NCBI GenBank assembly: GCA_910589045.1
Contig: CAJUSH010000004.1
Coordinates: forward strand, 12,771-76,770
Direction: 5' to 3'
DNA: 64,000 bases
Source: an uncultured Eubacterium sp.
GTDB taxonomy: Bacteria > Bacillota_A > Clostridia > Lachnospirales > Lachnospiraceae
Under the pieces are notes generated by a model. The model made no database searches and was not told where the DNA came from. It saw only the letters and a program-made list of their open reading frames with translations. Of the stretch, positions 44,422-53,014 are shown piece after piece. How positions within the stretch are numbered: the stretch's first letter is position 1; each line of letters begins with the position of its first letter. The position numbers and the translations under genes are program-made.

Positions 44422-45546
44422 ATGAAGGTGGAAAGTCTGGTAAAAATCACAGGCGCGGAATTTTTTGTGGGAGTTCCGGATTCACAGCTTAAGAGTTTAT
44501 GTGATTATTTGATGGATACATATGAGATTGACCCACAGCATCATTTGATTGCCGCAAACGAGGGGAATGCGGTTGGCATTGCGGCGGGGTATCATCTTGC
44601 GACAGGGAAGGTTCCTGTAGTGTATTTGCAAAACAGTGGGGAGGGGAATATCATCAACCCGGTAGCATCTCTACTGCACGAGAAGGTGTATGCAATCCCG
44701 TGTATGTTCATCATCGGCTGGCGGGGAGAGCCCGGTGTGCACGATGAGCCGCAGCATGTGTACCAGGGAGAGATCACGTTAAAGCTCCTTGAGGATATGG
44801 GGATTGATTTTTTGGTGATCAGCCGGGAAACCGGGGAAGAGGAGCTTCGTGTAAAAATGGAGCAATTTGACCGTCTGCTGGGAGCAGGCAAAAGCGTGGC
44901 ATTTGTCGTGAAAAAGGGTGCACTGGAATATGGAAAAAAAGTCATTTACAGCAATTCCTTCTCAATGCGCCGGGAAGCAGTCATCCGCCGGATCGTGGAG
45001 GTATCGGGGGATGACTCGATTATTTCCACGACAGGGAAAGCAAGCCGGGAGCTGTTTGAAATCCGGGAGCAGACTGGGAAGGGGCACGGATATGATTTTC
45101 TGACAGTCGGCTCCATGGGGCACAGCTCATCGATTGCACTTGGCATAGCGTTAAATCAGCCGGAGAAAAAAATCTGGTGTATTGACGGCGATGGGGCTGT
45201 GCTGATGCATATGGGTGCGATGGCGGTAATTGCGAAGGCAGCACCCAAAAATCTGGTACATGTCGTGATCAACAATGAGGCACATGAATCGGTTGGAGGA
45301 ATGCCGACAGCGGCGGACGATGTGGATCTGATGAAAATTGCGGAGGGCTGCGGCTATCAGTATGTTTACCGGGTATCGGATGAAACTGGATTAGAAACTT
45401 CGCTTAGACATGCGAAGGAAACAAATGGACTAACTTTTATTGAGGTGAAGGCAGCGATTGGAGCGAGGGTAGATTTGGGCAGGCCGACGACAACGCCAAT
45501 GGAGAATAAGGAGGCGTTTATGGGGTGGCTTGGGTGTGAAAAGTAA
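44422..45546 (+). CDS. aepY: phosphonopyruvate decarboxylase
   Basis: A 374-residue thiamine-diphosphate enzyme that decarboxylates phosphonopyruvate to phosphonoacetaldehyde, pulling the unfavourable PEP mutase equilibrium. Motifs: FFVGVPDSQLKSLCDYLM, AANEGNAVGIAAGYHLATGK (the conserved Glu), YLQNSGEGNIINPVASLL, and the TPP motif DGDGAVLMHMGAMAVI...INNEAH. Length and order match the Ppd family. It follows pepM with GAGGAG nine bases before the start. No 2-aminoethylphosphonate aminotransferase follows, so the fate of phosphonoacetaldehyde is not shown. It is the last gene of the sugar cluster. Confidence 0.9.
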   Translation: MKVESLVKITGAEFFVGVPDSQLKSLCDYLMDTYEIDPQHHLIAANEGNAVGIAAGYHLATGKVPVVYLQNSGEGNIINPVASLLHEKVYAIPCMFIIGWRGEPGVHDEPQHVYQGEITLKLLEDMGIDFLVISRETGEEELRVKMEQFDRLLGAGKSVAFVVKKGALEYGKKVIYSNSFSMRREAVIRRIVEVSGDDSIISTTGKASRELFEIREQTGKGHGYDFLTVGSMGHSSSIALGIALNQPEKKIWCIDGDGAVLMHMGAMAVIAKAAPKNLVHVVINNEAHESVGGMPTAADDVDLMKIAEGCGYQYVYRVSDETGLETSLRHAKETNGLTFIEVKAAIGARVDLGRPTTTPMENKEAFMGWLGCEK

Positions 45547-45582
45547 AAGACAAAAAAACTTCCCAAAATCATCAATACATAC

Positions 45583-45611
45583 TTTACACAACCAACGATT
45601 TCTACTATAAT
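45583..45611 (+). promoter_or_regulatory. predicted sigma-A promoter
   Basis: TTTACA (45583-45588), 17-base spacer and TATAAT (45606-45611), near consensus. It would start transcription about 90 bases before the zinc-finger gene at 45706. I see no obvious terminator for the upstream cluster in this 159-base gap. Confidence 0.75.
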
Positions 45612-45705
45612 AGCTAATAGCAATAAAGCAAACGAAGCTTATAAAACCAAACCATTTTCACAGATTAAATTATTAACAAAGACACAGAAGAGAAAGGACA
45701 GCACC

Positions 45706-46425
45706 ATGGCCAGACAATCAAAAGGATTCTGCAAGTATTGTGGCAGGGAATACACCCGGGGCGGAATGTTCCGCCATATCAATACATGTGGAGAGCGAAA
45801 GAAGGTTCTGGAGGCGGAAAGCGGACAGCAAAGCTGCGGATATTTTCAGCTGCTGCTTTACGGAAAGTATGACGGGGATTACTGGCTGCTGATTGAGATA
45901 CAGGATGAGGAAACGCTTCAGACGCTGGACGTGTTTATCCGTAATATCTGGGTGGAGTGCTGCGGGCATTTAAGCAGGTTTGATATTGGTGGAGAAAAAT
46001 ATGACTCGCATGCCGATGCGGGTGACTGGTGGGGTGGATCTGCCAGGAGCATGAACTATAAGCTGAAGGATGTTTTGTCCGAGGGGCTTGTCGTGGGCTA
46101 CGAATATGACTTTGGCACGACGACAGAGCTGGTCATCAAGGTGCTGGGTCATCGAACCGGGGCAAGGAAAAAGGATGCGGTTACGATCCTGTCGCGGAAT
46201 ATGGCTCACGAGTTTGTCTGTTCCCGTTGCGGAGTCAATCGTGCACAGTGGGTTTGGCCGGACGGCTTCTATGACGGGGATGCGTTTCGGTGTGACGAGT
46301 GCCTGGAAGAGGGCGAGGAGGAATATTATCTTCCGGTATGCAACTCACCGCGGATGGGTATGTGCGGGTATGAGGGAAGCGATTTTTACCCGGATGTTTT
46401 TGAACCGGATAAAAAGCCTGTATGA
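45706..46425 (+). CDS. zinc-finger protein with pRiA4b ORF-3-like core
   Basis: A 239-residue protein. The N-terminus has a C2HC-type zinc finger (CKYCGREYTRGGMFRHINTC). The middle resembles the pRiA4b ORF-3 (PF07929) fold, with YEYDFGTTTELVIKVLG standing for the usual YDFGDxWEH. The C-terminus has two CxxC pairs (CSRCG, CDEC) that would bind zinc. Proteins of the pRiA4b ORF-3 family are of unknown function and are associated with plasmids and mobile elements. It heads an apparent operon with SNF2 and SWIM genes, suggesting a nucleic-acid role. AAAGGA precedes ATG 45706. Confidence 0.62.
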   Translation: MARQSKGFCKYCGREYTRGGMFRHINTCGERKKVLEAESGQQSCGYFQLLLYGKYDGDYWLLIEIQDEETLQTLDVFIRNIWVECCGHLSRFDIGGEKYDSHADAGDWWGGSARSMNYKLKDVLSEGLVVGYEYDFGTTTELVIKVLGHRTGARKKDAVTILSRNMAHEFVCSRCGVNRAQWVWPDGFYDGDAFRCDECLEEGEEEYYLPVCNSPRMGMCGYEGSDFYPDVFEPDKKPV

Positions 46426-46491
46426 GAGGGCTTCCGAAAAAAGGACGGAATGATAAAGCTTTCTGAAGCTTGTGATAAGGAAGATCAGACA

Positions 46492-49113
46492 ATGGCTAAA
46501 TTAGACGTGAAACAAAGCGGGCGGCTGCGTTTTCTTTTTACTGCAGACGGATTTTGTGTGGATGAGGGCATAGAGGACCTCGCGGGGTCAGTGCTTCACT
46601 GGAAGCAGCAGTTTGAGGAAAACCGGTTTGCAGCGTTATATCAATTAGGTTTTGTGGAGTGTCCGGGGGAATTTGACCAGGCGGGTGGATTTTTACATCA
46701 ACTTTCGGACGCTTTTTTTCGTGTATTGACGGATCAGCCCGACATTGAATTGACCAGGGCGCAGGCGAGGGTTACGGCGGATGAGAATCTGACCGCGCGC
46801 CTCTTAGACTGTGTTCCCTTTACGCTTGGCTCGGAATATGTGACGGTTGAGTGGATTGCGCAGATATTTGCGCGCTTAAATGAAATATTTGCAGAAGAAA
46901 TACAGCGCTTTGACGGAACGGTTGCCATGTATCTGGCAGAGAACAGCCAGCATCTGAAGGTTCCGGAGCGCATCTTTTTTCATCTGGTGGAGAGCAAAGA
47001 GGAAAATTATCCCTTTGCTTTTCTTGCTACTTATGCGACAAAGGATGAACATGATAAGGTCCGGCACGTCCCGCTGCGATATGCGCTGACGGAGTATAAG
47101 CAGGATCAGGAAAAATTGTTGGAGCTTCTCTCCTGCCTGAACCGGGTGTCGGAGGTCTCAACGCTCATCGGCGGCTTTGTGGAGAGCGGTGAAATGTTTC
47201 ATCCCCTGCGGCTGAGCACGCAGGAGGCTTATCAGATTTTGCAGGATATCCCCCGGATAGAGGAGACCGGGATTGTCTGCCGCATTCCAAACTGGTGGAG
47301 AAAGCGCACCTATGATATCAGCGTGACCGTCAATTTAGGAGAAGAAAAGCCAAGCCATGTCGGACTTGATGCGATTCTTTCCATGTGCCCGAAGCTGACG
47401 GTGGACGGTGTTCCTTTATCACAGGAGGAGATACAAAAGCTCCTTTCGCAGACGGAGGGGCTTGCCTTCCTCAAAGGGAAATGGGTGGAGGTAAATCATA
47501 AAAAGCTCAGAAAGCTTTTGGATGAGGTGGACCAATATGAAGGCGATCTGACGCTTTTGGAGGCCCTGCGCATGGGTCTGAAAGGGGATTCGGATAAGCA
47601 GGACGCGGACGTTGGTACGGTAGTTACAAACGGAAAATGGCTGTCCGGCCTTTTGCAGAATATGCGTATGTCAAAAGCAATCCGCGCGGTGACCTTGCCG
47701 AAAACCTTTCAGGCGAAGCTGCGTGGCTATCAGCAGACCGGCCTTGACTGGCTCAGCTATATGGACAAGCTGGGCTTTGGAGCCTGTCTGGCGGACGATA
47801 TGGGACTTGGAAAGACCGTACAGGTTCTGGCATTTTTGGAGAAAATGCGTTCTAAAGAGAAAGAGGCAAAGGTTCTGCTGATTGTGCCGGCGTCGCTGCT
47901 TGGCAACTGGCAGAAGGAGGCGGCGCGGTTTGCGCCGAAGATGCCGGTATCCATTTTACATGGAAAGGGAGCGGCCGCCCTCGGTGAGCAGGTGGCAGAG
48001 GGGGTTGCCTTTTTGACCGTCACGACCTACGGCATGGCATCAAGGGTGAAGGAGCTTGAAACGGTGAGCTGGGATTGCCTGATTTTAGATGAAGCCCAGG
48101 CTATCAAAAATCCGCTGACAAATCAAACCAGGCAGATCAAAAAGCTGAAAAGCAGGATGCGGATTGCGATGACGGGTACGCCGATCGAGAATGATCTGAC
48201 AAACCTGTGGTCCTTGTTTGACTTCCTGAATAAGGGATTGCTGGGCAGCTCTGCGGAGTTTCGGGATTACTGCAAAAATCTGACCCGGCATCCGCAAGGG
48301 TATGCGAAGCTGAAAAATATGATCGCGCCGTTTATGCTCCGCCGTGTCAAGACGGATCAGAGCATTATTTCAGATCTTCCGGACAAAATGGAGCAGATCG
48401 ATTATGTTTCGATTTCTAAGAAGCAGCGGGTGCTTTACCGCAAGCAGGTGGCGGATCTGGCGAAAAGGCTGGATGAGGTGAACGGCATCGAGCGCAGAGG
48501 GCTGGTGCTGGCTTCCATCACAAAGCTCAAGCAGATCTGTAACCATCCGGATCAGTATCTGGGAGGGCTGGCTTACAGCGAAAAGGACAGCGGGAAGTTT
48601 GAGCTGCTGGGAAGCATCTGCGAGACAATCTACGAGAAGCGGGAGCGGGTGCTTATCTTTACGCAGTTTAAGGAGATTGCAGGTTATCTGGACGATTATC
48701 TGGCAGGTATTTTTCATGCGAGGGGCTTCGTCCTGCACGGAGGGACGCCCGCCAAAAAGCGCACGCAGATAGTGGAAGCGTTTCAGGGAGAAAAATATGT
48801 GCCGTATATCGTATTGTCCGTGAAGGCAGGCGGGACGGGGCTGAATCTCACAAATGCCAGCCATGTCATCCATTTTGACCGCTGGTGGAATCCGGCGGTG
48901 GAAAACCAGGCGACGGACCGGGCGTATCGCATCGGACAGACGAAAAACGTGATGGTGCACAAATTTGTCTGCAAGGGAACGATCGAGGAGAAGATCGATG
49001 AGATGATTTCCTCCAAGACGAAGCTGGCGGAGGATGTCATCGGCTCCGGTGGGGAGAGCTGGATTACGGAGATGAGCAACGAGCAGCTTTTGTCGATGAT
49101 GAGCCTGGAGTAA
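46492..49113 (+). CDS. SNF2-family helicase
   Basis: An 873-residue SNF2/Swi2 ATPase. The C-terminal half holds the motor: motif I DDMGLGKTVQVLAFL (at about 436-443), motif II LILDEAQAIKN, motif III MTGTPIENDLTNLWSLFDFLN, then LSVKAGGTGLNLTNA and the motif VI region QATDRAYRIGQTKNVMVHKF. The N-terminal 400 residues resemble the bacterial SNF2 helicase-associated domain. These enzymes translocate on double-stranded DNA and remodel protein-DNA complexes. ATG 46492 has AAGGAAG seven bases upstream and is preferred to ATG 46450. It is 66 bases after the zinc-finger gene and is followed by a SWIM protein. Confidence 0.92.
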   Translation: MAKLDVKQSGRLRFLFTADGFCVDEGIEDLAGSVLHWKQQFEENRFAALYQLGFVECPGEFDQAGGFLHQLSDAFFRVLTDQPDIELTRAQARVTADENLTARLLDCVPFTLGSEYVTVEWIAQIFARLNEIFAEEIQRFDGTVAMYLAENSQHLKVPERIFFHLVESKEENYPFAFLATYATKDEHDKVRHVPLRYALTEYKQDQEKLLELLSCLNRVSEVSTLIGGFVESGEMFHPLRLSTQEAYQILQDIPRIEETGIVCRIPNWWRKRTYDISVTVNLGEEKPSHVGLDAILSMCPKLTVDGVPLSQEEIQKLLSQTEGLAFLKGKWVEVNHKKLRKLLDEVDQYEGDLTLLEALRMGLKGDSDKQDADVGTVVTNGKWLSGLLQNMRMSKAIRAVTLPKTFQAKLRGYQQTGLDWLSYMDKLGFGACLADDMGLGKTVQVLAFLEKMRSKEKEAKVLLIVPASLLGNWQKEAARFAPKMPVSILHGKGAAALGEQVAEGVAFLTVTTYGMASRVKELETVSWDCLILDEAQAIKNPLTNQTRQIKKLKSRMRIAMTGTPIENDLTNLWSLFDFLNKGLLGSSAEFRDYCKNLTRHPQGYAKLKNMIAPFMLRRVKTDQSIISDLPDKMEQIDYVSISKKQRVLYRKQVADLAKRLDEVNGIERRGLVLASITKLKQICNHPDQYLGGLAYSEKDSGKFELLGSICETIYEKRERVLIFTQFKEIAGYLDDYLAGIFHARGFVLHGGTPAKKRTQIVEAFQGEKYVPYIVLSVKAGGTGLNLTNASHVIHFDRWWNPAVENQATDRAYRIGQTKNVMVHKFVCKGTIEEKIDEMISSKTKLAEDVIGSGGESWITEMSNEQLLSMMSLE

Positions 49114-49251
49114 GGTACCGTGGCACCCTTGCCGGCCGAAGTCTTTTCGATGGAGGAACACGCGGTATGCGTGCTTTGGCGGGATTGCATGGAAAGCATG
49201 CCTTCTGGGTGGTGTGTGATGACAGAACGGTACATAGGAAAGGAGCGGTCA

Positions 49252-49977
49252 ATGAGTAAATACTGGGCAACGGAGCATTACAGCCAGCCGGATGCCGGGC
49301 AGCTTCAGAGCAATGCCGCGGATACGGTAAAGAGAGCGCAGGCAAAGGGAAAGGCATTGGAGCCGGTTGTGATAACGGGCAGGAAAATCGCAAAAAGCTG
49401 GTGGGGTGAGGCGTGGTGTAGGAATCTGGAGCAGTATGCGGATTATGAGAGCCGTCTGGACAGGGGAAAACGGTACGTGAGGACCGGAACGGTCGTAGAT
49501 CTGAAAATTGGCAGGGGGAAGGTCAGTGCCAGAGTGCAGGGGCGCAGAAAAGCGCCTTACAAGGTGGAGATACGTATCAGTCCGCTGTCCGAGGAGCGCT
49601 GCCAATATGCGATTACCCGGTGCGAGCGGAAAATAGAAAACCTGGAGCTGCTGTTGCAGGGCAGCTTCCCGGAGGAGCTAAAGGAGCTTTTTACGGGGGA
49701 TAACGGGCTGTTCCCGGCGCCAAAGGAGATCAGCTTCAGCTGCAGTTGTCCGGACTGGGCGCTCATGTGCAAGCATGTTGCGGCGGTTCTTTACGGGATC
49801 GGCGCAAGGTTCGACGAGAATCCACTGCTCTTTTTTGAGCTGCGGGGAATTGATGTGGAGAAGCTGATTGGAATTGCGCTGGAAAACAAGGTGGATCAAA
49901 TGCTCGAGCACGCGGACTGTAGGAGTGGGCGGGTGATTGCGGCGGACAATTGGGAGGAGCTCTTCGGAATCCGGTAA
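49252..49977 (+). CDS. SWIM zinc-finger protein
   Basis: A 241-residue protein with the SWIM motif CxCxnCxH at about 163-178 (CSCSCPDWALMCKHV). The N-terminal part has KSWWGEAWCRNLEQYADYESRLDRGKRYVRTG, typical of the bacterial SWIM proteins encoded beside SNF2 helicases. SWIM fingers bind DNA or protein. ATG 49252 has AAAGGAG six bases upstream; the frame is open from 49120 but has no other well-supported start. It probably works with the SNF2 ATPase in DNA repair or chromatin-like functions, which is inference. Confidence 0.88.
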   Translation: MSKYWATEHYSQPDAGQLQSNAADTVKRAQAKGKALEPVVITGRKIAKSWWGEAWCRNLEQYADYESRLDRGKRYVRTGTVVDLKIGRGKVSARVQGRRKAPYKVEIRISPLSEERCQYAITRCERKIENLELLLQGSFPEELKELFTGDNGLFPAPKEISFSCSCPDWALMCKHVAAVLYGIGARFDENPLLFFELRGIDVEKLIGIALENKVDQMLEHADCRSGRVIAADNWEELFGIR

Positions 49978-49986
49978 AATAAATTC

Positions 49987-50015
49987 TTGCGGACTTTTCC
50001 CTTGCATGTTATGAT
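49987..50015 (+). promoter_or_regulatory. predicted extended -10 promoter
   Basis: TTGCGG (49987-49992), 17 bases, TATGAT (50010-50015) with TGT immediately before. It lies about 60 bases before the cysteine-motif gene at 50078. Confidence 0.65.
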
Positions 50016-50077
50016 GAAAAGGATATTGATTCAGTCAGATTCAGTAAATTAGTTATTTTTCATGGAGGCGGGATACA

Positions 50078-50605
50078 GTGGCGATCGACGGGGAAAAGGC
50101 GGAATACTGGCTCAAGCAGCTGGATAAAAGTCCCAGAGGGCAGCGCGCCATGGGATTTTTTTTGGAGGGCTATAACTGCACCCAGGCGGTGGTGCTCTCA
50201 TTTGCGGATTTGATCGGGATGGAGAAAAAAACCTTGCTGCGGATGAGCTCATCCTTTGGCGGCGGTATGGGAAGGCTCCGGGAGGTATGCGGTGCGGTGA
50301 GCGGCATGTTTCTCGTGGCAGGCTTTTTATACGGCTATGATACGCCGGGGGCGGCGGGGCAGCAGGATAAGGCCGCGCACTATGCCAGAATACAGGAGCT
50401 TGCGGGCGAGTACCGCGCAGTGAACGGCTCGATCGTGTGCAGGGAGCTGCTCGGGCTGAAAGTGGAAGGGGCGGATCACCCGACGCCGGAGCCGCGGACG
50501 CCGGAGTACTATAAAAAACGCCCCTGCGAACAGGTAATCGGGATTGCCGCGGCGATTATGGAAAAGTATGTGGAGGAGCATCCACTGCAGGAAAATCCGG
50601 CTTGA
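50078..50605 (+). CDS. C_GCAxxG_C_C family protein
   Basis: A 175-residue member of the TIGR01909/PF09719 family, defined by spaced cysteines. I see YNCTQAVV, FGGGMGRLREVCGAVSGM (the GCAxxG element), IVCRELLG and RPCEQVIG. These proteins are thought to bind a metal or be redox-active, perhaps by the paired cysteines; the function is not established. GTG 50078 is preceded by GGAGG nine bases upstream. Its promoter is at 49987. Confidence 0.88.
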   Translation: MAIDGEKAEYWLKQLDKSPRGQRAMGFFLEGYNCTQAVVLSFADLIGMEKKTLLRMSSSFGGGMGRLREVCGAVSGMFLVAGFLYGYDTPGAAGQQDKAAHYARIQELAGEYRAVNGSIVCRELLGLKVEGADHPTPEPRTPEYYKKRPCEQVIGIAAAIMEKYVEEHPLQENPA

Positions 50606-50674
50606 GGAAATTTGCAGTACATCATTCAGGGCAACAGGGACGGTTGCTGAACATCCATGGATAGGAGTTTTTAC

Positions 50675-52024
50675 ATGAAAAAGGTTATTACATATGGTAC
50701 GTTTGACCTGTTTCATCAAGGTCATTTGAATCTCTTGACCCGGGCGAAAAAGCTGGGGGATTATCTGATTGTGGGAGTGACCACCGAGCATTTTGATGAG
50801 GCGCGGGGCAAGGTCAATGTGATCGATTCGACCCTGGAGCGGATCGAAAATGTGCGCAAAACCGGGCTTGCCGATGAGATTATCATTGAGGACCACGAGG
50901 GCCAGAAGATTGAAGATATCCAGAAGTACCATATCGATATTTTTACAGTCGGCTCCGATTGGGTAGGTACGTTTGATTATCTGAACAATTTCTGTCAGGT
51001 CGTATATCTGGAACGTACGCCGGATATTTCTTCCACGATACTGCGTAAGAGCAGGTTTCGGATTATCAATGTGGGGATCGTTGGGACCGGACGTATGGCG
51101 CCCCGTTTTCTGGCGGAGGATAAGTACGTGTCCGGTATCCATATTGTATGTGCCTATAATCCGGAAACAGAGAGCGGGGAGGAATTTCGCAGAAGGCACG
51201 AGATACCGGTATACAGTGCGGACTATGAAGCGTTTCTGGAGAACGTGGACGCGGTTTATATTGCCTCACCGAATGAGACGCATTACGGGTATGCAAAGCG
51301 TGCACTGCTGGCAGGCAGACACGTATTGAGTGAAAATCCGGTTGCTTTGTCAAAACGGGACATGGAAGAGCTGTACGCGCTGGCCGACGAGAAGAATCTG
51401 GTTCTTCTGGAGGGAATAAAAACCGCATATTGTCCGGGCTTTCAGCAGCTTCTGAACACAGTACAGAGCGGGAAGATCGGTGAGGTGCGGGATGTGGAGG
51501 CGTGCTTTACGAGGCTTGCCGACCCGGCAGCCAGGGAGCGTACGGATGCGGATTACGGCGGGGCTTTTCTGGAATATGCGGCCTACACGCTGCTCCCCAT
51601 TTTTAAGCTTCTTGGAACAAACTATAAGGATATCCGCATAGAGAGCATTTTGGACGAGAAGGGACTGGATCTCTATACAAAAATCCAGTTGGTCTATGAG
51701 CAAAGCATGGCGACTGCAAAATGCGGCGTAGGGGTGAAGTCGGAGGGTCAGCTCGTCGTTGCGGGCACCGAGGGCTATATTTTAGCGGAGTCCCCGTGGT
51801 GGCTGACAAAAAAATATGAAGTCCGCTATGAGGATCCCAATGTTATTGATGTGTTTGAGCCGCGGTTTCAGGGGGACGGGCTGCGCTACGAGATCAGTGA
51901 GTTTGCGTCCAAGATCAACGGTCTGGAGCGGGCGGCGTATAAGCTCACAAAGGAGGAGATCATGGCGATTTCAGAGGTGACGGAGCTGTTCATGAAAACG
52001 AGAATGGAGCAGAGAAACCAATGA
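50675..52024 (+). CDS. cytidylyltransferase-Gfo/Idh/MocA oxidoreductase fusion
   Basis: A 449-residue two-domain protein. Residues 1 to about 130 are a glycerol-3-phosphate cytidylyltransferase-like domain: GTFDLFHQGHLNLLTRAK (HxGH), and RTPDISSTILR corresponding to the RTxGISTT motif. Residues about 131-449 are a Gfo/Idh/MocA oxidoreductase (VGIVGTGRMAPRFLAED, SENPVALSK in place of EKP). The fusion suggests one polypeptide reduces or oxidises a compound and activates it with CTP, for example to a CDP-polyol, for LicD genes downstream. ATG 50675 has AGGAG seven bases upstream. The oxidoreductase half is closely similar to the next gene. Confidence 0.82.
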   Translation: MKKVITYGTFDLFHQGHLNLLTRAKKLGDYLIVGVTTEHFDEARGKVNVIDSTLERIENVRKTGLADEIIIEDHEGQKIEDIQKYHIDIFTVGSDWVGTFDYLNNFCQVVYLERTPDISSTILRKSRFRIINVGIVGTGRMAPRFLAEDKYVSGIHIVCAYNPETESGEEFRRRHEIPVYSADYEAFLENVDAVYIASPNETHYGYAKRALLAGRHVLSENPVALSKRDMEELYALADEKNLVLLEGIKTAYCPGFQQLLNTVQSGKIGEVRDVEACFTRLADPAARERTDADYGGAFLEYAAYTLLPIFKLLGTNYKDIRIESILDEKGLDLYTKIQLVYEQSMATAKCGVGVKSEGQLVVAGTEGYILAESPWWLTKKYEVRYEDPNVIDVFEPRFQGDGLRYEISEFASKINGLERAAYKLTKEEIMAISEVTELFMKTRMEQRNQ

Positions 52025-52992
52025 TTCGAATAGGTGTAATAGGAACCGGTCGGATTGCGGCAAGGTTTGTGAGGGATGCGGGGCTGGTTGCAAAGGTCCG
52101 GATTGCATGTATTTACAATCCCCGTATAAACAGCGCAAGGGCGTTTGCCCGGACGCGCGGGATTGAGCTTGCGACGGATGCGTGGGAGCAGCTTATGCCG
52201 GCTGTGGATGCGGTATACATTGCGTCACCTCATGGGACACATGTGGATTATACGAGGCGTGCATTGCAGGAAAACAAGCATGTGCTCTGTGAAAAGCCCA
52301 TGGCATTTTCAAGGGCAGATGCGACGGGTCTGTTTTCCATGGCATCGGAGCGCGGACTGGTTTTGATGGAGGCGGTTAAGACCGCATACTGTCCGGGATA
52401 CCGGCGTTTGATAGAAACGGTGAAAAGCGGGAAAATCGGTGAGGTGCGGGATGTGGAGGCGTGCTTCACAAAGCTGACGGATCCTGCGGGAAGGGAGCTG
52501 ACGGACCCTGTCTACGGGGGCAGTCTCATCGAGCTTGGGACGTATGTGCTGCTTCCTATGATCGGGCTGTTCGGGGAAGCTGTGAAGCAGATGCGGTTTC
52601 ATTCAATTTGGGACGAAAACGGGAACGACTTGTTTACAAAGATTGATCTTGACTATGAAACGGGCTTTGGGCTTGGTAAGGTAGGGCTTGGCGTAAAGTC
52701 AGAGGGAGAGCTGATTATCTCCGGGACAAAGGGCTACCTCTACGCGAAAGCACCCTGGTGGCTGACAAAGGAGTTTGAGCTGCGCTACGAGAATCCGAAT
52801 GAGCGTGAGCATTTCACGTTTGAATTTGAGAGCGATGGTCTGCAGTATGAGCTGCGGGCGTTTGTAGAGGAAATCCAATCAAAGCGGCGGGACGACTGCG
52901 AAAGAAAGCGCATGAGCATTGCCTTCGCGTCTGTGATGGAACGTTTTTTGCAGGATGCGCGCAAACGAAAAGTGCGGGAAACGCATGGTTGA
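52021..52992 (+). CDS. Gfo/Idh/MocA family oxidoreductase
   Basis: A 323-residue protein, overlapping the previous gene by four bases (ATGA). It has RIGVIGTGRIAARFVRDAG and the intact catalytic CEKPMAF. It is strikingly similar to the C-terminal half of the fusion just upstream: both contain SGKIGEVRDVEACFT and CGVGVKSEG- or LGVGVKSEG-like segments, and the DNA at 51470-51510 and 52430-52470 is nearly identical. The pair is therefore a recent duplication; the fused copy has lost the EKP lysine and this one keeps it. The two may work together as a heteromer or in sequence. Confidence 0.82.
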   Translation: MIRIGVIGTGRIAARFVRDAGLVAKVRIACIYNPRINSARAFARTRGIELATDAWEQLMPAVDAVYIASPHGTHVDYTRRALQENKHVLCEKPMAFSRADATGLFSMASERGLVLMEAVKTAYCPGYRRLIETVKSGKIGEVRDVEACFTKLTDPAGRELTDPVYGGSLIELGTYVLLPMIGLFGEAVKQMRFHSIWDENGNDLFTKIDLDYETGFGLGKVGLGVKSEGELIISGTKGYLYAKAPWWLTKEFELRYENPNEREHFTFEFESDGLQYELRAFVEEIQSKRRDDCERKRMSIAFASVMERFLQDARKRKVRETHG

Positions 52993-53014
52993 AATGCACG
53001 GATGGAGGGGTGAA

